A stretch of DNA of 64,000 nt from Crossaster papposus (Eukaryota; Echinodermata; Asteroidea; Velatida; Solasteridae), in contig JBAIAA010000013.1 of NCBI GenBank assembly GCA_037893245.1, positions 248,001 through 312,000 on the forward strand. Direction: 5' to 3'. This document shows, piece after piece, positions 21,201 through 32,072 of the stretch. Each line of letters starts with the position of its first letter. Positions within the stretch are counted from its first letter, which is position 1. The notes below the pieces were generated by a model. That model saw only the letters and a list, made by a program, of their open reading frames with translations, was not told where the DNA came from and did no database searches. A program made the position numbers and the translations under genes.

Positions 21201-23979
21201 TGGGCCTATAACCCAGAGTGCCGAGGATCAAAACCTTGTTCTGCTGCTAATAAGTTTTTGGTATGACTTGAAGTACTCGACTCAGAGTGACAAAGTAGAC
21301 CCTTTCTTGGTCAGTAACCGAGAGTTCGGATGATCACAACCTCGGTCTGCTCAGGATAATTTTGTATTTGATAGGGATTTCATTTTCATTAAAAATAGTT
21401 ACACAGAGTAGTGCAGCGGGAGCGTGATGGGCCCATAGCCCAGAGGTCCGAGGACCAAAACCTCGCTTTGCTAACTAGGTATTTTTGCTTCACTGCTATT
21501 CACATTTAATAAATATTGTAGAATGTTTTTAGAATGTCTGCTTTAATTTTGTTTGCATTTTCTAAATTTACATGAGGCATAGTGGCGCAGTTGAAGCGTG
21601 CTGGGCCCATAACCCAGAGGTCCGAGGATCGAAACCTCGCTCTGCTAACAAGTTTTTGGTATGACTTGAAGTACTCGACTCGGAGTGACAAAGTAGACAC
21701 TTTATTGGTCAGTACCCGAGAGTTTGGTTGACCACAACCTCGGTCTGCTCAGGATAATTATTTCCTTGAAAGTGATTTCATTTTCATTACAAATAGTTAC
21801 GCAGAGTGGTGCAGTGGGAAGCGTGATGGGCCCATAACCCGGAGGCCCGAGGACCGAAACCTCGCTCTGCTAAAGAGGTATTTTTGCTTCACTGTTATTC
21901 AAATTTAATAATTATTTTATAATGTTTTTAGAATGTCTGCTTTTATTTTGTTTGTTGTTTTTCTAAATGTACATGAGGCATGGTGGCGCAGTGGAAGCTT
22001 GCTGGGCCTATAACCCAGAGTGCCGAGGATCAAAACCTCGTTCTGCTGCTAATAAGTTTTTGGGTATGACTTGAAGTACTCGACTCAGAGTGACAAAGTA
22101 GACCCTTTCTTGGTCAGTAACCGAGAGTTCGGATGATCACAACCTCGGTCTGCTCAGGATAATTTTGTATTTGATAGGGATTTCATTTTCATTAAAAATA
22201 GTTACGCAGAGTAGTGCAGCGGGAGCGTGATGGGCCCATAGCCCAGAGGTCCGAGGACCAAAACCTCGCTTTGCTAACTAGGTATTTTTGCTTCACTGCT
22301 ATTCACATTTAATAAATATTGTAGAATGTTTTTAGAATGTCTGCTTTAATTTTGTTTGCATTTTCTAAATTTACATGAGGCATAGTGGCGCAGTTGAAGC
22401 GTGCTGGGCCCATAACCCAGAGGTCCGAGGATCGAAACCTCGCTCTGCTAACAAGTTTTTGGTATGACATGAGGTACTCGACTCGGAGTGACAAAGTAGA
22501 CACTTTCTTGGTCAGTACCCGAGAGTTTGGTTGACCACAACCTCGGTCTGCTCAGGATAATTATTTTCTTGAAAGTGATTTCATTTTCATTACAAATAGT
22601 TACGCAGAGTGGTGCCGTGGGAGCGTGATGGGCCCATAACCCAGAGGCCCGAGGACCGAAACCTCGCTCTGTTAAAGAGGTATTTTTGCTTCACTGTTAT
22701 TCAAATTTAATAATTATTTTAGAATGTTTTTAGAATGTCTGCTTTTATTTTGTTTGTTGTTTTTCTAAATTTACATGAGGCATGGTGGCGCAGTGGAAGC
22801 TTGCTGGGCCTATAACCCAGAGTGCCGAGGATCAAAACCTCGTTCTGCTGCTAATAAGTTTTTGGTATGACTTGAAGTACTCGACTCAGAGTGACAAAGT
22901 AGACCCTTTCTTGGTCAGTAACCGAGAGTTCGGATGATCACAACCTCGGTCTGCTCAGGATAATTTTGTATTTGATAGGGATTTCATTTTCATTAAAATA
23001 GTTACGCAGAGTAGTGCAGCGGGAGCGTGATGGGCCTATATCCCAGAGGTCCGAGGACCAAAACCTCGCTCTGCTAACTAGGTATTTTTGCTTCACTGCT
23101 ATTCACATTTAATAAATATTGTAGAATGTTTTTAAAATGTCTGCCTTAATTTTGTTTGCATTTTCTAAATTTACATGAGGCATAGTGGCGCATTTGAAGC
23201 GTGCTGGGCCCATAACCCAGAGGTCCGAGGATCGAAACCTCGCTCTGCTAACAAGTTTTCGGTATGACATGAGGTACTCGACTCGGAGTGACAAAGTAGA
23301 CACTTTCTTGGTCAGTACCCGAGAGTTTGGTTGACCACAACCTCGGTCTGCTCAGGATAATTATTTTCTTGAAAGTGATTTCATTTTCATTACAAATAGT
23401 TAAGCAGAGTGGTGCCGTGGGAGCGTGATGGGCCCATAACCCAGAGGCCCGAGGACCGAAACCTCGCTCTGTTAAAGAGGTATTTTTGCTTCACTGTTAT
23501 TCAAATTTAATAATTATTTTAGAATGTTTTTAGAATGTCTGCTTTTATTTTGTTTGTTGTTTTTCTAAATTTACATGAGGCATGGTGGCGCAGTGGAAGC
23601 TTGCTGGGCCTATAACCCAGAGTGCCGAGGATCAAAACCTCGTTCTGCTGCTAATAAGTTTTTGGTATGACTTGAAGTACTCGACTCAGAGTGACAAAGT
23701 AGACCCTTTCTTGGTCAGTAACCGAGAGTTCGGATGATCACAACCTCGGTCTGCTCAGGATAATTTTGTATTTGATAGGGATTTCATTTTCATTAAAAAT
23801 AGTTACGCAGAGTAGTGCAGCGGGAGCGTGATGGGCCCATAGCCCAGAGGTCCGAGGACCAAAACCTCGCTTTGCTAACTAGGTATTTTTGCTTCACTGC
23901 TATTCACATTTAATAAATATTGTAGAATGTTTTTAGAATGTCTGCTTTAATTTTGTTTGCATTTTCTAAATTTACATGA

Positions 23980-24051
23980 GGCATAGTGGCGCAGTTGAAG
24001 CGTGCTGGGCCCATAACCCAGAGGTCCGAGGATCGAAACCTCGCTCTGCTA
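23980..24051 (+). tRNA. tRNA-iMet-like copy type 1 (anticodon CAT)
   Basis: 72 nt fold as a cloverleaf: D-stem GCGC/GCGT, anticodon stem CTGGG/CCCAG with loop CCCATAA, T-stem CGAGG/CCTCG with loop ATCGAAA. Known eukaryotic initiator hallmarks present: three G-C pairs in the anticodon stem, C33, A54 and A60. The A-box region TGGCGCAGTTGAAG and the B-box GGATCGAAACC are close to the animal initiator gene. T5 at 24057-24061 would terminate Pol III. Deviations: G1-T72 in place of A1-U72, and a T5-C68 mismatch. This is the best preserved type and could be functional or a recent pseudogene. It recurs about every 801 bp. Confidence 0.7.
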
Positions 24052-24203
24052 ACAAGTTTTTGGTATGACATGAGGTACTCGACTCGGAGTGACAAAGTAG
24101 ACACTTTCTTGGTCAGTACCCGAGAGTTTGGTTGACCACAACCTCGGTCTGCTCAGGATAATTATTTTCTTGAAAGTGATTTCATTTTCATTACAAATAG
24201 TTA

Positions 24204-24275
24204 CGCAGAGTGGTGCCGTGGGAGCGTGATGGGCCCATAACCCAGAGGCCCGAGGACCAAAACCTCGCTCTGCTA
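24204..24275 (+). pseudogene. tRNA-iMet-like copy type 2 (anticodon CAT)
   Basis: Acceptor positions 2-7 pair fully (GCAGAG with CTCTGC), but 1-72 is C-T and 27-43 is A-G. The loop CCCATAA keeps CAT and C33. The T-loop is ACCAAAA here and ACCGAAA in most units, so U55 is lost in both. T5 follows in GGTATTTTTGC. Element 2 inserted 16 nt after such a copy and element 3 at the first base of another. Confidence 0.65.
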
Positions 24276-24379
24276 AAGAGGTATTTTTGCTTCACTGTTA
24301 TTCAAATTTAATAATTATTTTAGAATGTTTTTAGAATGTCTGCTTTTATTTTGTTTGTTGTTTTTCTAAATTTACATGA

Positions 24380-24451
24380 GGCATGGTGGCGCAGTGGAAG
24401 CTTGCTGGGCCTATAACCCAGAGTGCCGAGGATCAAAACCTCGTTCTGCTG
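24380..24451 (+). pseudogene. tRNA-iMet-like copy type 3 with anticodon TAT
   Basis: The initiator-type anticodon stem CTGGG/CCCAG is kept, but the loop reads CCTATAA, giving TAT (isoleucine AUA) in essentially every unit. The D-stem is weakened (GCGC/GCTT), the T-loop is ATCAAAA and the acceptor has several G-T pairs and mismatches. T5 follows. Probably a pseudogene fixed by array homogenisation. Confidence 0.65.
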
Positions 24452-24606
24452 CTAATAAGTTTTTGGTATGACTTGAAGTACTCGACTCAGAGTGACAAAG
24501 TAGACCCTTTCTTGGTCAGTAACCGAGAGTTCGGATGATCACAACCTCGGTCTGCTCAGGATAATTTTGTATTTGATAGGGATTTCATTTTCATTAAAAA
24601 TAGTTA

Positions 24607-24678
24607 CGCAGAGTAGTGCAGCGGGAGCGTGATGGGCCCATAGCCCAGAGGTCCGAGTACCAAAACCTCGCTTTGCTA
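24607..24678 (+). pseudogene. tRNA-iMet-like copy type 4
   Basis: Anticodon loop CCCATAG (CAT kept, 38 changed to G), T-loop ACCAAAA, acceptor 3' side CTTTGCT, 1-72 C-T. T5 follows. The TTAA insertion lies 9 nt upstream of a copy of this type. Confidence 0.65.
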
Positions 24679-27495
24679 ACTAGGTATTTTTGCTTCACTG
24701 CTATTCACATTTAATAAATATTGTAGAATGTTTTTAGAATGTCTGCTTTAATTTTGTTTGCATTTTCTAAATTTACATGAGGCATAGTGGCGCAGTTGAA
24801 GCGTGCTGGGCCCATAACCCAGAGGTCCGAGGATCGAAACCTCGCTCTGCTAACAAGTTTTTGGTATGACTTGAAGTACTCGACTCGGAGTGACAAAGTA
24901 GACACTTTCTTGGTCAGTACCCGAGAGTTTGGTTGACCACAACCTCGGTCTGCTCAGGATAATTATTTTCTTGAAAGTGATTTCATTTTCATTACAAATA
25001 GTTACGCAGAGTGGTGCCGTGGGAGCGTGATGGGCCCATAACCCAGAGGCCCGAGGACCGAAACCTCGCTCTGCTAAAGAGGTATTTTTGCTTCACTGTT
25101 ATTCAAATTTAATAATTATTTTAGAATGTTTTTAGAATGTCTGCTTTTATTTTGTTTGAAATTTTTCTAAATTTACATGAGGCATGGTGGCGCAGTGGAA
25201 GCTTGCTGGGCCTATAACCCAGAGTGCCGAGGATCAAAACCTCGTTCTGCTGCTAATAAGTTTTTGGTATGACTTGAAGTACTCGACTCAGAGTGACAAA
25301 GTAGACCCTTTCTTGGTCAGTAACCGAGAGTTCGGATGATCACAACCTCGGTCTGCTCAGGATAATTTTGTATTTGATAGGGATTTCATTTTCATTAAAA
25401 ATAGTTACGCAGAGTAGTGCAGCGGGAGCGTGATGGGCCCATAGCCCAGAGGTCCGAGTACCAAAACCTCGCTTTGCTAACTAGGTATTTTTGCTTCACT
25501 GCTATTCACATTTAATAAATATTGTAGAATGTTTTTAGAATGTCTGCTTTAATTTTGTTTGCATTTTCTAAATTTACATGAGGCATAGTGGCGCAGTTGA
25601 AGCGTGCTGGGCCCATAACCCAGAGTTCCGAGGATCGAAACCTCGCTCTGCTAACAAGTTTTTGGTATGAAATAAGGTACTTGACTCGGAGTGACAAAGT
25701 AGACACTTTCTTGGTCAGTACCCGAGAGTTTGGTTGACCACAACTTCGGTCTGCTCAGGATAATTATTTTCTTGAAAGTGATTTCATTTTCATTACAAAT
25801 AGTTACGCAGAGTGGTGCCGTGGGAGCGTGATGGGCCCATAACCCAGAGGCCCGAGGACCGAAACCTCGCTCTGCTAAAGAGGTATTTTTGCTTCACTGT
25901 TATTCAAATTTAATAATTATTTTAAAATGTTTTTAGAATGTCTGCTTTTATTTTGTTTGTTGTTTTTCTAAATTTACATGAGGCATGGTGGCGCAGTGGA
26001 AGCTTGCTGGGCCTATAACCCAGAGTGCCGAGGATCAAAACCTTGTTCTGCTGCTAATAAGTTTTTGGTATGACTTGAAGTACTCGACTCAGAGTGACAA
26101 AGTAGACCCTTTCTTGGTCAGTAACCGAGAGTTCGGATGATCACAACCTCGGTCTGCTCAGGATAATTTTGTATTTGATAGGGATTTCATTTTCATTAAA
26201 AATAGTTACGCAGAGTAGTGCAGCGGGAGCGTGATGGGCCCATAGCCCAGAGGTCCGAGGACCAAAACCTCGCTTTGCTAACTAGGTATTTTTGCTTCAC
26301 TGCTATTCACATTTAATAAATATTGTAGAATGTTTTTAGAATGTCTGCTTTAATTTTGTTTGCATTTTCTAAATTTACATGAGGCATAGTAGCGCAGTTG
26401 AAGCGTGCTGGGCCCATAACCCAGAGGTCCGAGGATCGAAACCTCGCTCTGCTAACAAGTTTTTGGTATGACTTGAAGTACTCGACTCGGAGTGACAAAG
26501 TAGACACTTTCTTGGTCAGTACCCGAGAGTTTGGTTGACCACAACCTCGGTCTGCTCAGGATAATTATTTTCTTGAAAGTGATTTCATTTTCATTACAAA
26601 TAGTTACGCAGAGTGGTGCCGTGGGAGCGTGATGGGCCCATAACCCAGAGGTCCGAGGACCGAAACCTCGCTCTGCTAAAGAGGTATTTTTGCTTCACTG
26701 TTATTCAAATTTAATAATTATTTTAGAATGTTTTTAGAATGTCTGCTTTTATTTTGTTTGTTGTTTTTCTAAATTTACATGAGGCATGGTGGCGCAGTGG
26801 AAGCTTGCTGGGCCTATAACCCAGAGTGCCGAGGATCAAAACCTCGTTCTGCTGCTAATAAGTTTTTGGTATGACTTGAAGTACTTGACTCAGAGTGACA
26901 AAGTAGACCCTTTCTTGGTCAGTAACCGAGAGTTCGGATGATCACAACCTCGGTCTGCTCAGGATAATTTTGTATTTGATAGGGATTTCATTTTCATTAA
27001 AAATAGTTACGCAGAGTAGTGCAGCGGGAGCGTGATGGGCCCATAGCCCAGAGGTCCGAGTACCAAAACCTCGCTTTGCTAACTAGGTATTTTTGCTTCA
27101 CTGCTATTCACATTTAATAAATATTGTAGAATGTTTTTAGAATGTCTGCTTTAATTTTGTTTGCATTTTCTAAATTTACATGAGGCATAGTGGCGCAGTT
27201 GAAGCGTGCTGGGCCCATAACCCAGAGGTCCGAGGATCGAAACCTCGCTCTGCTAACAAGTTTTTGGTATGAAATAAGGTACTTGACTCGGAGTGACAAA
27301 GTAGACACTTTCTTGGTCAGTACCCGAGAGTTTGGTTGACCACAACTTCGGTCTGCTCAGGATAATTATTTTCTTGAAAGTGATTTCATTTTCATTACAA
27401 ATAGTTACGCAGAGTGGTGCCGTGGGAGCGTGATGGGCCCATAACCCAGAGGCCCGAGGACCGAAACCTCGCTCTGCTAAAGAGGTATTTTTGCT

Positions 27496-27733
27496 ACGTT
27501 TGAGGCAATTAAAGATTCAAATGAATTATCCTCGCTTGACAATTTGGAAGGCTTTGACGGAACTAGAGTTTGGTCAATTCAGGTCACTCCCCTTGTGGTC
27601 GGATTGATTTATGGATATGAACTAGTTCAGTCTTGGCTTGATACTATAACCTCAATTCGAGCACTCAGCCAGTCTCACTTTAGTTCGAGCAGCCGAACTG
27701 TTTAGATGTAAAAATTTCGTCTTGCAAAAAATT
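27496..27733 (+). repeat. Element 2 left split direct repeat A1
   Basis: 238 bp, repeated at 32849-33086 with one visible substitution (about 27525). Presumed to contain the promoter; no TATA motif is obvious. Confidence 0.9.
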
Positions 27734-27806
27734 ATTTTTCTTTTTGCGAAGTATCATTTAAATTTTTTCTTGCCGATAAGTTCGCCAAGAATTTTTTGGC
27801 GTTAAT

Positions 27807-28937
27807 ATGCCCCGTACCCAGTCGAAGCGACGGGTTGCCTCTGGGCCGGTGGATGGAGCCAAGCGGCCGCGGGAACGGCCTCGTTCGTCCTCCCGGCAGG
27901 ATGCTGTCGTCGGTGGAGGCGATGCAAGTTTAGTCGAGCCACAGGCTGCACCGACGGCAGCAGGTATTGAATACCCGTTGAATACGGCAGGCCCTGTCAG
28001 CAGCGATGGAGGCCCAATTGCTGCACCATCCACCATCAGTCGGCCCCGAGGTGACTCGTCCACGACTTTGGAGTCGGGTAAGTCCATGGCTATTTTGACT
28101 AATTATGAGGAATCAACACCTCAACCAATTATTTCCACTAGTGTTCAATCCATTTGCCCGTCCTGATCCATTACATCGGCCCCGTCTTCTGATAATGCAA
28201 ATTTAACTAGCGTTTGCGATGACTTGGGGTCGGGGGTCCCTCAAAGTGTGAAGGAAAAAATTTGGAAAGGGGAGTTCGTGGAGTTTGGAGCTCTTTGGAA
28301 GTCGGCATATGGTCCGGGCTTTGACAATTCTGTGGGTGACACGGTGTTCATGGTTGGGTCTAATGATTCGCCGGCTTGGCAGATTCGTCCGCATAAGCAT
28401 GCTCCCCAGATAACATCGGTGGAGCAGTGGACATCTGCCTTTCTGGTTTTTGCTTCAATTTACTTAATGCGCCAACCTAGCCATGCACGCCAGTTGCTTA
28501 AGTATGCTGATTCTATCCGTTGTGCTGCCTCCCGACACTCTGGATATGGCTGGCGCGATTATGATACACAGTTTCGCTTGCGACAGGCGCGTATGCCATC
28601 CCGATCCTGGGCGAGCATTGACGCCGAGTTATGGTTGACATTGCTCGGCGCACATAGCCAACAACATTCTTTTCGAGCCTACCAGCAGCGCGACCGTGCC
28701 CAAGCGAACACCTGGTCCGGATTCGGGCCAGGTCGCCGTCCCAATGCCGGCGGTCAACAATACCCATGCAACGATTTTAATCGCGGGAAATGCCTCCGCT
28801 CCAATTGCCGGTTTGCGCACCGTTGCTCCACCTGTCAAGTATTCGGCCACCCAGCAACCCGCTGTCGAGACAATCGTCAGTCCAGCGGGCCAGGGCGCGT
28901 GCAGGCAGCTAGCGCACACACCAATAAACCTAAGTAA
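27807..28937 (+). pseudogene. gag: Gag-like protein of element 2, one in-frame TGA
   Basis: The frame starts at ATG 27807, 74 nt after A1, and stays open to 28937 except for one TGA at 28164-28166. A CGA-to-TGA transition (CpG decay) would explain it; stop readthrough is less likely. The first part is basic and proline/serine-rich (MPRTQSKRR, RPRERPRSSSR). The middle holds a helical region (KEKIWKGEFVEFGALW). The carboxy part has a CCCH finger, C-x7-C-x4-C-x3-H (CNDFNRGKC..C..H), immediately followed by a CCHC knuckle (CSTCQVFGHPATRC). That double zinc module implies RNA binding. Pol overlaps in the +1 frame from 28696. Confidence 0.75.
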
Positions 28938-30495
28938 CATGTTATCATTCCTGCGCGTTTACCCAAGCACTAAAGATGCGCAAATTTTAATGAAAGGTTT
29001 TGCCTTTGGCTTTCGACTAAGTTATTCAGGACCCAGAGTTAGTTCCACTGCTCGTAATTCTCTGTCTGCCCGTAAACACCCAGATATGTTGCAATTAAAA
29101 ATTGATCGCGAGATCGAGTTGGGCCGCGTAGCCGGCCCGTTTTCTAATGCGCCTATCCCCAATTTGCGTTGTTCACCAGTGGGTCTTGTACCGAAACAGA
29201 CCCCTGGTGAATTTCGTTTAATTCACAATCTTTCGTCCCCGATAGGTAGTTCAGTCAATGACTTTATTGACCCGGCTAACACTGCCGTCAATTACACAAG
29301 TTTTGATGATGCTATAGAGATGATATCCAATTTTGCTCAGGGTGCACTTATGGCCAAGTCAGATATTAAATCAGCTTTTCGATTACTCCCTGTTCACCCA
29401 GATGATTTTGATTTGTTAGGATTTTCCCATAATGGCCAAATATATTATGATAAATGTATGCCGATGGGATGCGCCATATCATGTGTCACTTTTGAACGTT
29501 TTAGCACTTTCGTTGAGTACTGTACTCGTAAGGTGGCTAACTCCCAACACATTTTGCATTATCTTGATGATTTCTTGTTTGTGAGTGCTGGCCATTCTGA
29601 GGGGTGCGCGCGTTCCCTCCAATCTTTCCGGGTGGTTTGTGAGCGGTTCGGGGTCCCCCTTGCCGAAGATAAAACTGAAGGGCCAACTACGAGTCTTACT
29701 TTCTTGGGTTTAGCAATTGACACAGTTGACCAACAGATACGTGTTCCCCCTGACAAGTTAGTTGCGTTACAGAGTAAGCTAGAGTGTGCGCTCAGGCGAA
29801 AGAAATTATCTCTCCGTGAGCTGCAATCATTACTAGGGCGACTTAATTTTGTCTGTAAAGCTGTGCGGCCGGGAAGAGCTTTTCTTCGTCGTTTACACGA
29901 TTTAACTAGAGGTGTGTCCAAGGCCCATCACAAAATTCGCCTTACTTCGGGTGCACGCGCAGATTTATTGACCTGGCAGCAGTTCCTGACCTATTTTAAC
30001 GGCACAGTTATTTTTCCCTCCTCGGTGTGGTATACTAGTGACCAATTGCACTTGTATACTGATGCCTCCGCAGAAATTGGGTTTGGGGCCTATTTTGCCG
30101 GGTGTTGGTTTCAAGGGAGATGGCCAGAGTTTGTTAAATCGAAGTCACTCTCTATAGCTTTCATGGAGTTGTTTCCAATTGTAATTGCATTACAGATGTG
30201 GGCAGGGGAATTGCGAGACAAGCGGGTGGTATTGTGGTGTGATAACCAGGCGGTTGTCAGTATCATCAATAGGCAAACGTCCAAGTGTCAGTTGATAATG
30301 GGGTTGGTCCGACAATTAGTTGTACTGTGTTTGACATTTAACATTCAGTTTAAATCTAGGCATGTACCAGGTCTAGCTAATGGCATTGCCGACGCTCTCT
30401 CTCGTTTCCAGATGACACGATTTCGTCATCTCGCTCCCACTGCAGACCACCATATGACTCCCTTACCCGCCAACCTGTGGAATTACTTCAGTTAG
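28696..30495 (+). CDS. pol: Pol of element 2: reverse transcriptase - RNase H
   Basis: 599 codons open, with recognisable Pol sequence starting close to the ATG at 28939 (MLSFLRVYPS), near the gag stop; the upstream 80 codons overlap gag in the +1 frame. RT motifs: VGLVPKQTPGEFRLIHNL, KSDIKSAFRLLPV, MPMGCAISC and catalytic YLDD at about residues 289-292, then LTFLGLAID. RNase H: YTDASAEIGFGAYF near 453, MELFPIVIAL, WCDNQAVV and HVPGLANGIADALSR near 555. No methyltransferase region follows, unlike elements 1 and 3. The frame is uninterrupted. Its 3' end overlaps the YR frame by about 20 nt. Confidence 0.9.
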   Translation: MPKRTPGPDSGQVAVPMPAVNNTHATILIAGNASAPIAGLRTVAPPVKYSATQQPAVETIVSPAGQGACRQLAHTPINLSNMLSFLRVYPSTKDAQILMKGFAFGFRLSYSGPRVSSTARNSLSARKHPDMLQLKIDREIELGRVAGPFSNAPIPNLRCSPVGLVPKQTPGEFRLIHNLSSPIGSSVNDFIDPANTAVNYTSFDDAIEMISNFAQGALMAKSDIKSAFRLLPVHPDDFDLLGFSHNGQIYYDKCMPMGCAISCVTFERFSTFVEYCTRKVANSQHILHYLDDFLFVSAGHSEGCARSLQSFRVVCERFGVPLAEDKTEGPTTSLTFLGLAIDTVDQQIRVPPDKLVALQSKLECALRRKKLSLRELQSLLGRLNFVCKAVRPGRAFLRRLHDLTRGVSKAHHKIRLTSGARADLLTWQQFLTYFNGTVIFPSSVWYTSDQLHLYTDASAEIGFGAYFAGCWFQGRWPEFVKSKSLSIAFMELFPIVIALQMWAGELRDKRVVLWCDNQAVVSIINRQTSKCQLIMGLVRQLVVLCLTFNIQFKSRHVPGLANGIADALSRFQMTRFRHLAPTADHHMTPLPANLWNYFS

Positions 30496-31397
30496 AAGTT
30501 CAGGGTCTTTTGCAAGACGCCCTTGCCCCTCGCACGCATTTATTATATCAGCGGGCTTGGCATCTTTTCCAATGGTTCAGTGCAAACCACGGGTTTGATG
30601 GGGCTAGGTGCCCCTCCCTGCAGCAGCTAGTTCAGTTTATAGCATTTATGTCGGTATCTGGTTATGCCCCTGCATCCATTACTTCCTATGTATCTGGTAT
30701 TTCTTCGAAATTGCAACTGCTGAGTTACCCCGATATAACGAAACATTTTGTAGTAAGGCGTTTATTAGAGGGTTGTCGGAGGCGTAACAGCCGTCGAGAC
30801 AGACGTCGCCCCATCACATTTGATATTTTGTGCCGTATTGTGCCAGCCTTGAATGCGGTGTGTACAAATCAGTTTGAAGCTCGCCTCTTTCAAGTGGCTT
30901 TTTTATTTGCTTTCTATGGCTTCCTTCGCATTGGGGAGTTTACTGCTCAGTCACGCACTTTGCCTGCCCCGCTATGTCGGTCTGACGTCACTGTCAAAGA
31001 TGCACCGCTTAGGGTTGAACTAGGGCTGCGCCATTCCAAAACGGACCAACTTGGTCGTGGTTTCGTAATTTCGATTCCAGCGGTCCAGAATGCTATAGTT
31101 TGCCCAGTCCAAGCGACTAGGTCTTATCTAGCCTGTTCTACTTCCCAATCCGTTTTGTTTTTATCCCATTTTGATGGCAGCCCAGTTACACGATCACAGT
31201 TCACAGCGGTCCTTCGTCGTGCAATGGACTTTGTAGGGCTTCATGATGACAGATTTACATCTCATTCATTTCGCATTGGCGCAGCGACTTCTGCGGCTAT
31301 GGCAGGCGTGGCTGAAGCGGATATTAAAGTTATGGGGCGATGGAAATCGGGAGCGTACCGTCGTTACGTGCGAATTCCGTCTAGTATTTTCAATTAA
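30477..31397 (+). CDS. Tyrosine recombinase of element 2
   Basis: About 306 residues. The first usable codon is GTG 30477, but the frame is open further upstream inside pol, so the protein may be made by frameshifting or splicing from pol. An amino-terminal SAM-like core-binding region (residues 1-110) is followed by the catalytic domain: Arg I in AFYGFLRIGEF (about 151), the lysine region RHSKTDQLGRG, HSFRIGAATSA (H-x-x-R near 262), MGRWKSGAYRRYV with W in the second-His position and the tyrosines near 293-296. All catalytic positions are present, so the enzyme may be active. It would insert a circular cDNA, matching the clean junctions seen at both ends. Confidence 0.9.
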   Translation: MELLQLEVQGLLQDALAPRTHLLYQRAWHLFQWFSANHGFDGARCPSLQQLVQFIAFMSVSGYAPASITSYVSGISSKLQLLSYPDITKHFVVRRLLEGCRRRNSRRDRRRPITFDILCRIVPALNAVCTNQFEARLFQVAFLFAFYGFLRIGEFTAQSRTLPAPLCRSDVTVKDAPLRVELGLRHSKTDQLGRGFVISIPAVQNAIVCPVQATRSYLACSTSQSVLFLSHFDGSPVTRSQFTAVLRRAMDFVGLHDDRFTSHSFRIGAATSAAMAGVAEADIKVMGRWKSGAYRRYVRIPSSIFN

Positions 31398-31479
31398 AAT
31401 GAGCATTACTTCTGATGGGTTCTTAAAATGTATTATCTTTCTCAATTACATGAGCTTTCATCCCTGACAAGCCGACTCT

Positions 31480-32019
31480 GTGGGTAATTGGCGACGAGTT
31501 AGTCAATTGGTGCGCCCGAGTTGCACGGTCGTCGCCCTGGGGGAGAGGCTTCACCAGCTGGCCCACATCAACTGGATTGGACGCCTGGGACTGACGATGG
31601 ACCAGTACCCCGATTTTCTGATGAAGGCTTGGTCAGCTGCGGTCGAATTGCCGGACTTTGTCATTATTCAGGTCGGGACCAATGACCTGGGTGCGGTCAC
31701 GAAACAGAAGTTAACGATTTTGGCCCGTCAATGTTTGAACTTAACTCGGGAGGTTCTCCCTCATGCCGTTATATTTTATTCTGAGGTTGTATCCCGTTTG
31801 AATTACCCCCATGCCCGCAAACAGGGCGCCATTGAGCAGACACGACGCTTGCTCGTTAAAGACGTACAGCCTCTGTTTCGGGTGCCCTATGGTGGGGTCA
31901 TTTTACACCCCCAGATTATTTGGTCGTCACCAGCGTGGTTTCACGCTGATGGCTTCCACCTAACAGACGAAGGTTGCTCTATTATTCTGAGCAACCTTTG
32001 TCACGCCCTTTCATTCTGA
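31480..32019 (+). CDS. SGNH/GDSL-type hydrolase of element 2
   Basis: The open frame of 179 codons carries block III VGTND (residues 65-69) and block V DGFHLTDEG with the catalytic Asp157/His160 pair. The block I strand and nucleophile region appears as WVIGDELV in a different frame (31481-31504), so the start is either frameshifted or not translated as shown, and a GDS serine is not visible. SGNH domains are known in some Ngaro elements and may act as esterases on lipids or sugars; the role in transposition is unknown. It lies 82 nt after YR in the same direction. Confidence 0.7.
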   Translation: MGNWRRVSQLVRPSCTVVALGERLHQLAHINWIGRLGLTMDQYPDFLMKAWSAAVELPDFVIIQVGTNDLGAVTKQKLTILARQCLNLTREVLPHAVIFYSEVVSRLNYPHARKQGAIEQTRRLLVKDVQPLFRVPYGGVILHPQIIWSSPAWFHADGFHLTDEGCSIILSNLCHALSF

Positions 32020-32072
32020 GTCTATTTGGCGGCGGTCATGCTGCGATCCATCCTTTCGCAACATGTCCGTTT

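Larger units (their letters stand above)
23980..24780 (+). repeat. Representative 801-bp higher-order satellite unit
   Basis: Four tRNA-like copies start at 23980, 24204, 24380 and 24607, and the next unit starts at 24781, so spacings alternate 224, 176, 227 and 174 bp. Copies 1 and 3 share the ACATGAGGCAT-type 5' flank, and copies 2 and 4 share ATAGTTACGCAGAG. The unit therefore arose as a monomer, then an about 400-bp dimer, then a diverged tetramer. Each copy is followed by T5. The longer spacer after copies 1 and 3 holds a conserved hairpin (CCGAG, then GGTTG-ACCA-CAACC, then TCGG) near 24120-24148. Confidence 0.9.
18262..27495 (+). repeat. tRNA-iMet satellite, block 1 (about 11.5 units of 801 bp)
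   Basis: Units repeat every 800-803 bp with a constant order of four tRNA-iMet-like copies. Type-1 copies recur at about 801-bp intervals (for example 18371, 19171, 23980, 24781). Shared private variants mark longer duplications: units near 20705 and 25512 (about 4.8 kb apart) share a changed spacer, and units near 19101 and 23109 (about 4.0 kb apart) share another. A 64-codon minus-strand frame recurs in each unit only because the unit is repeated. The block ends where element 2 inserted. Confidence 0.95.
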
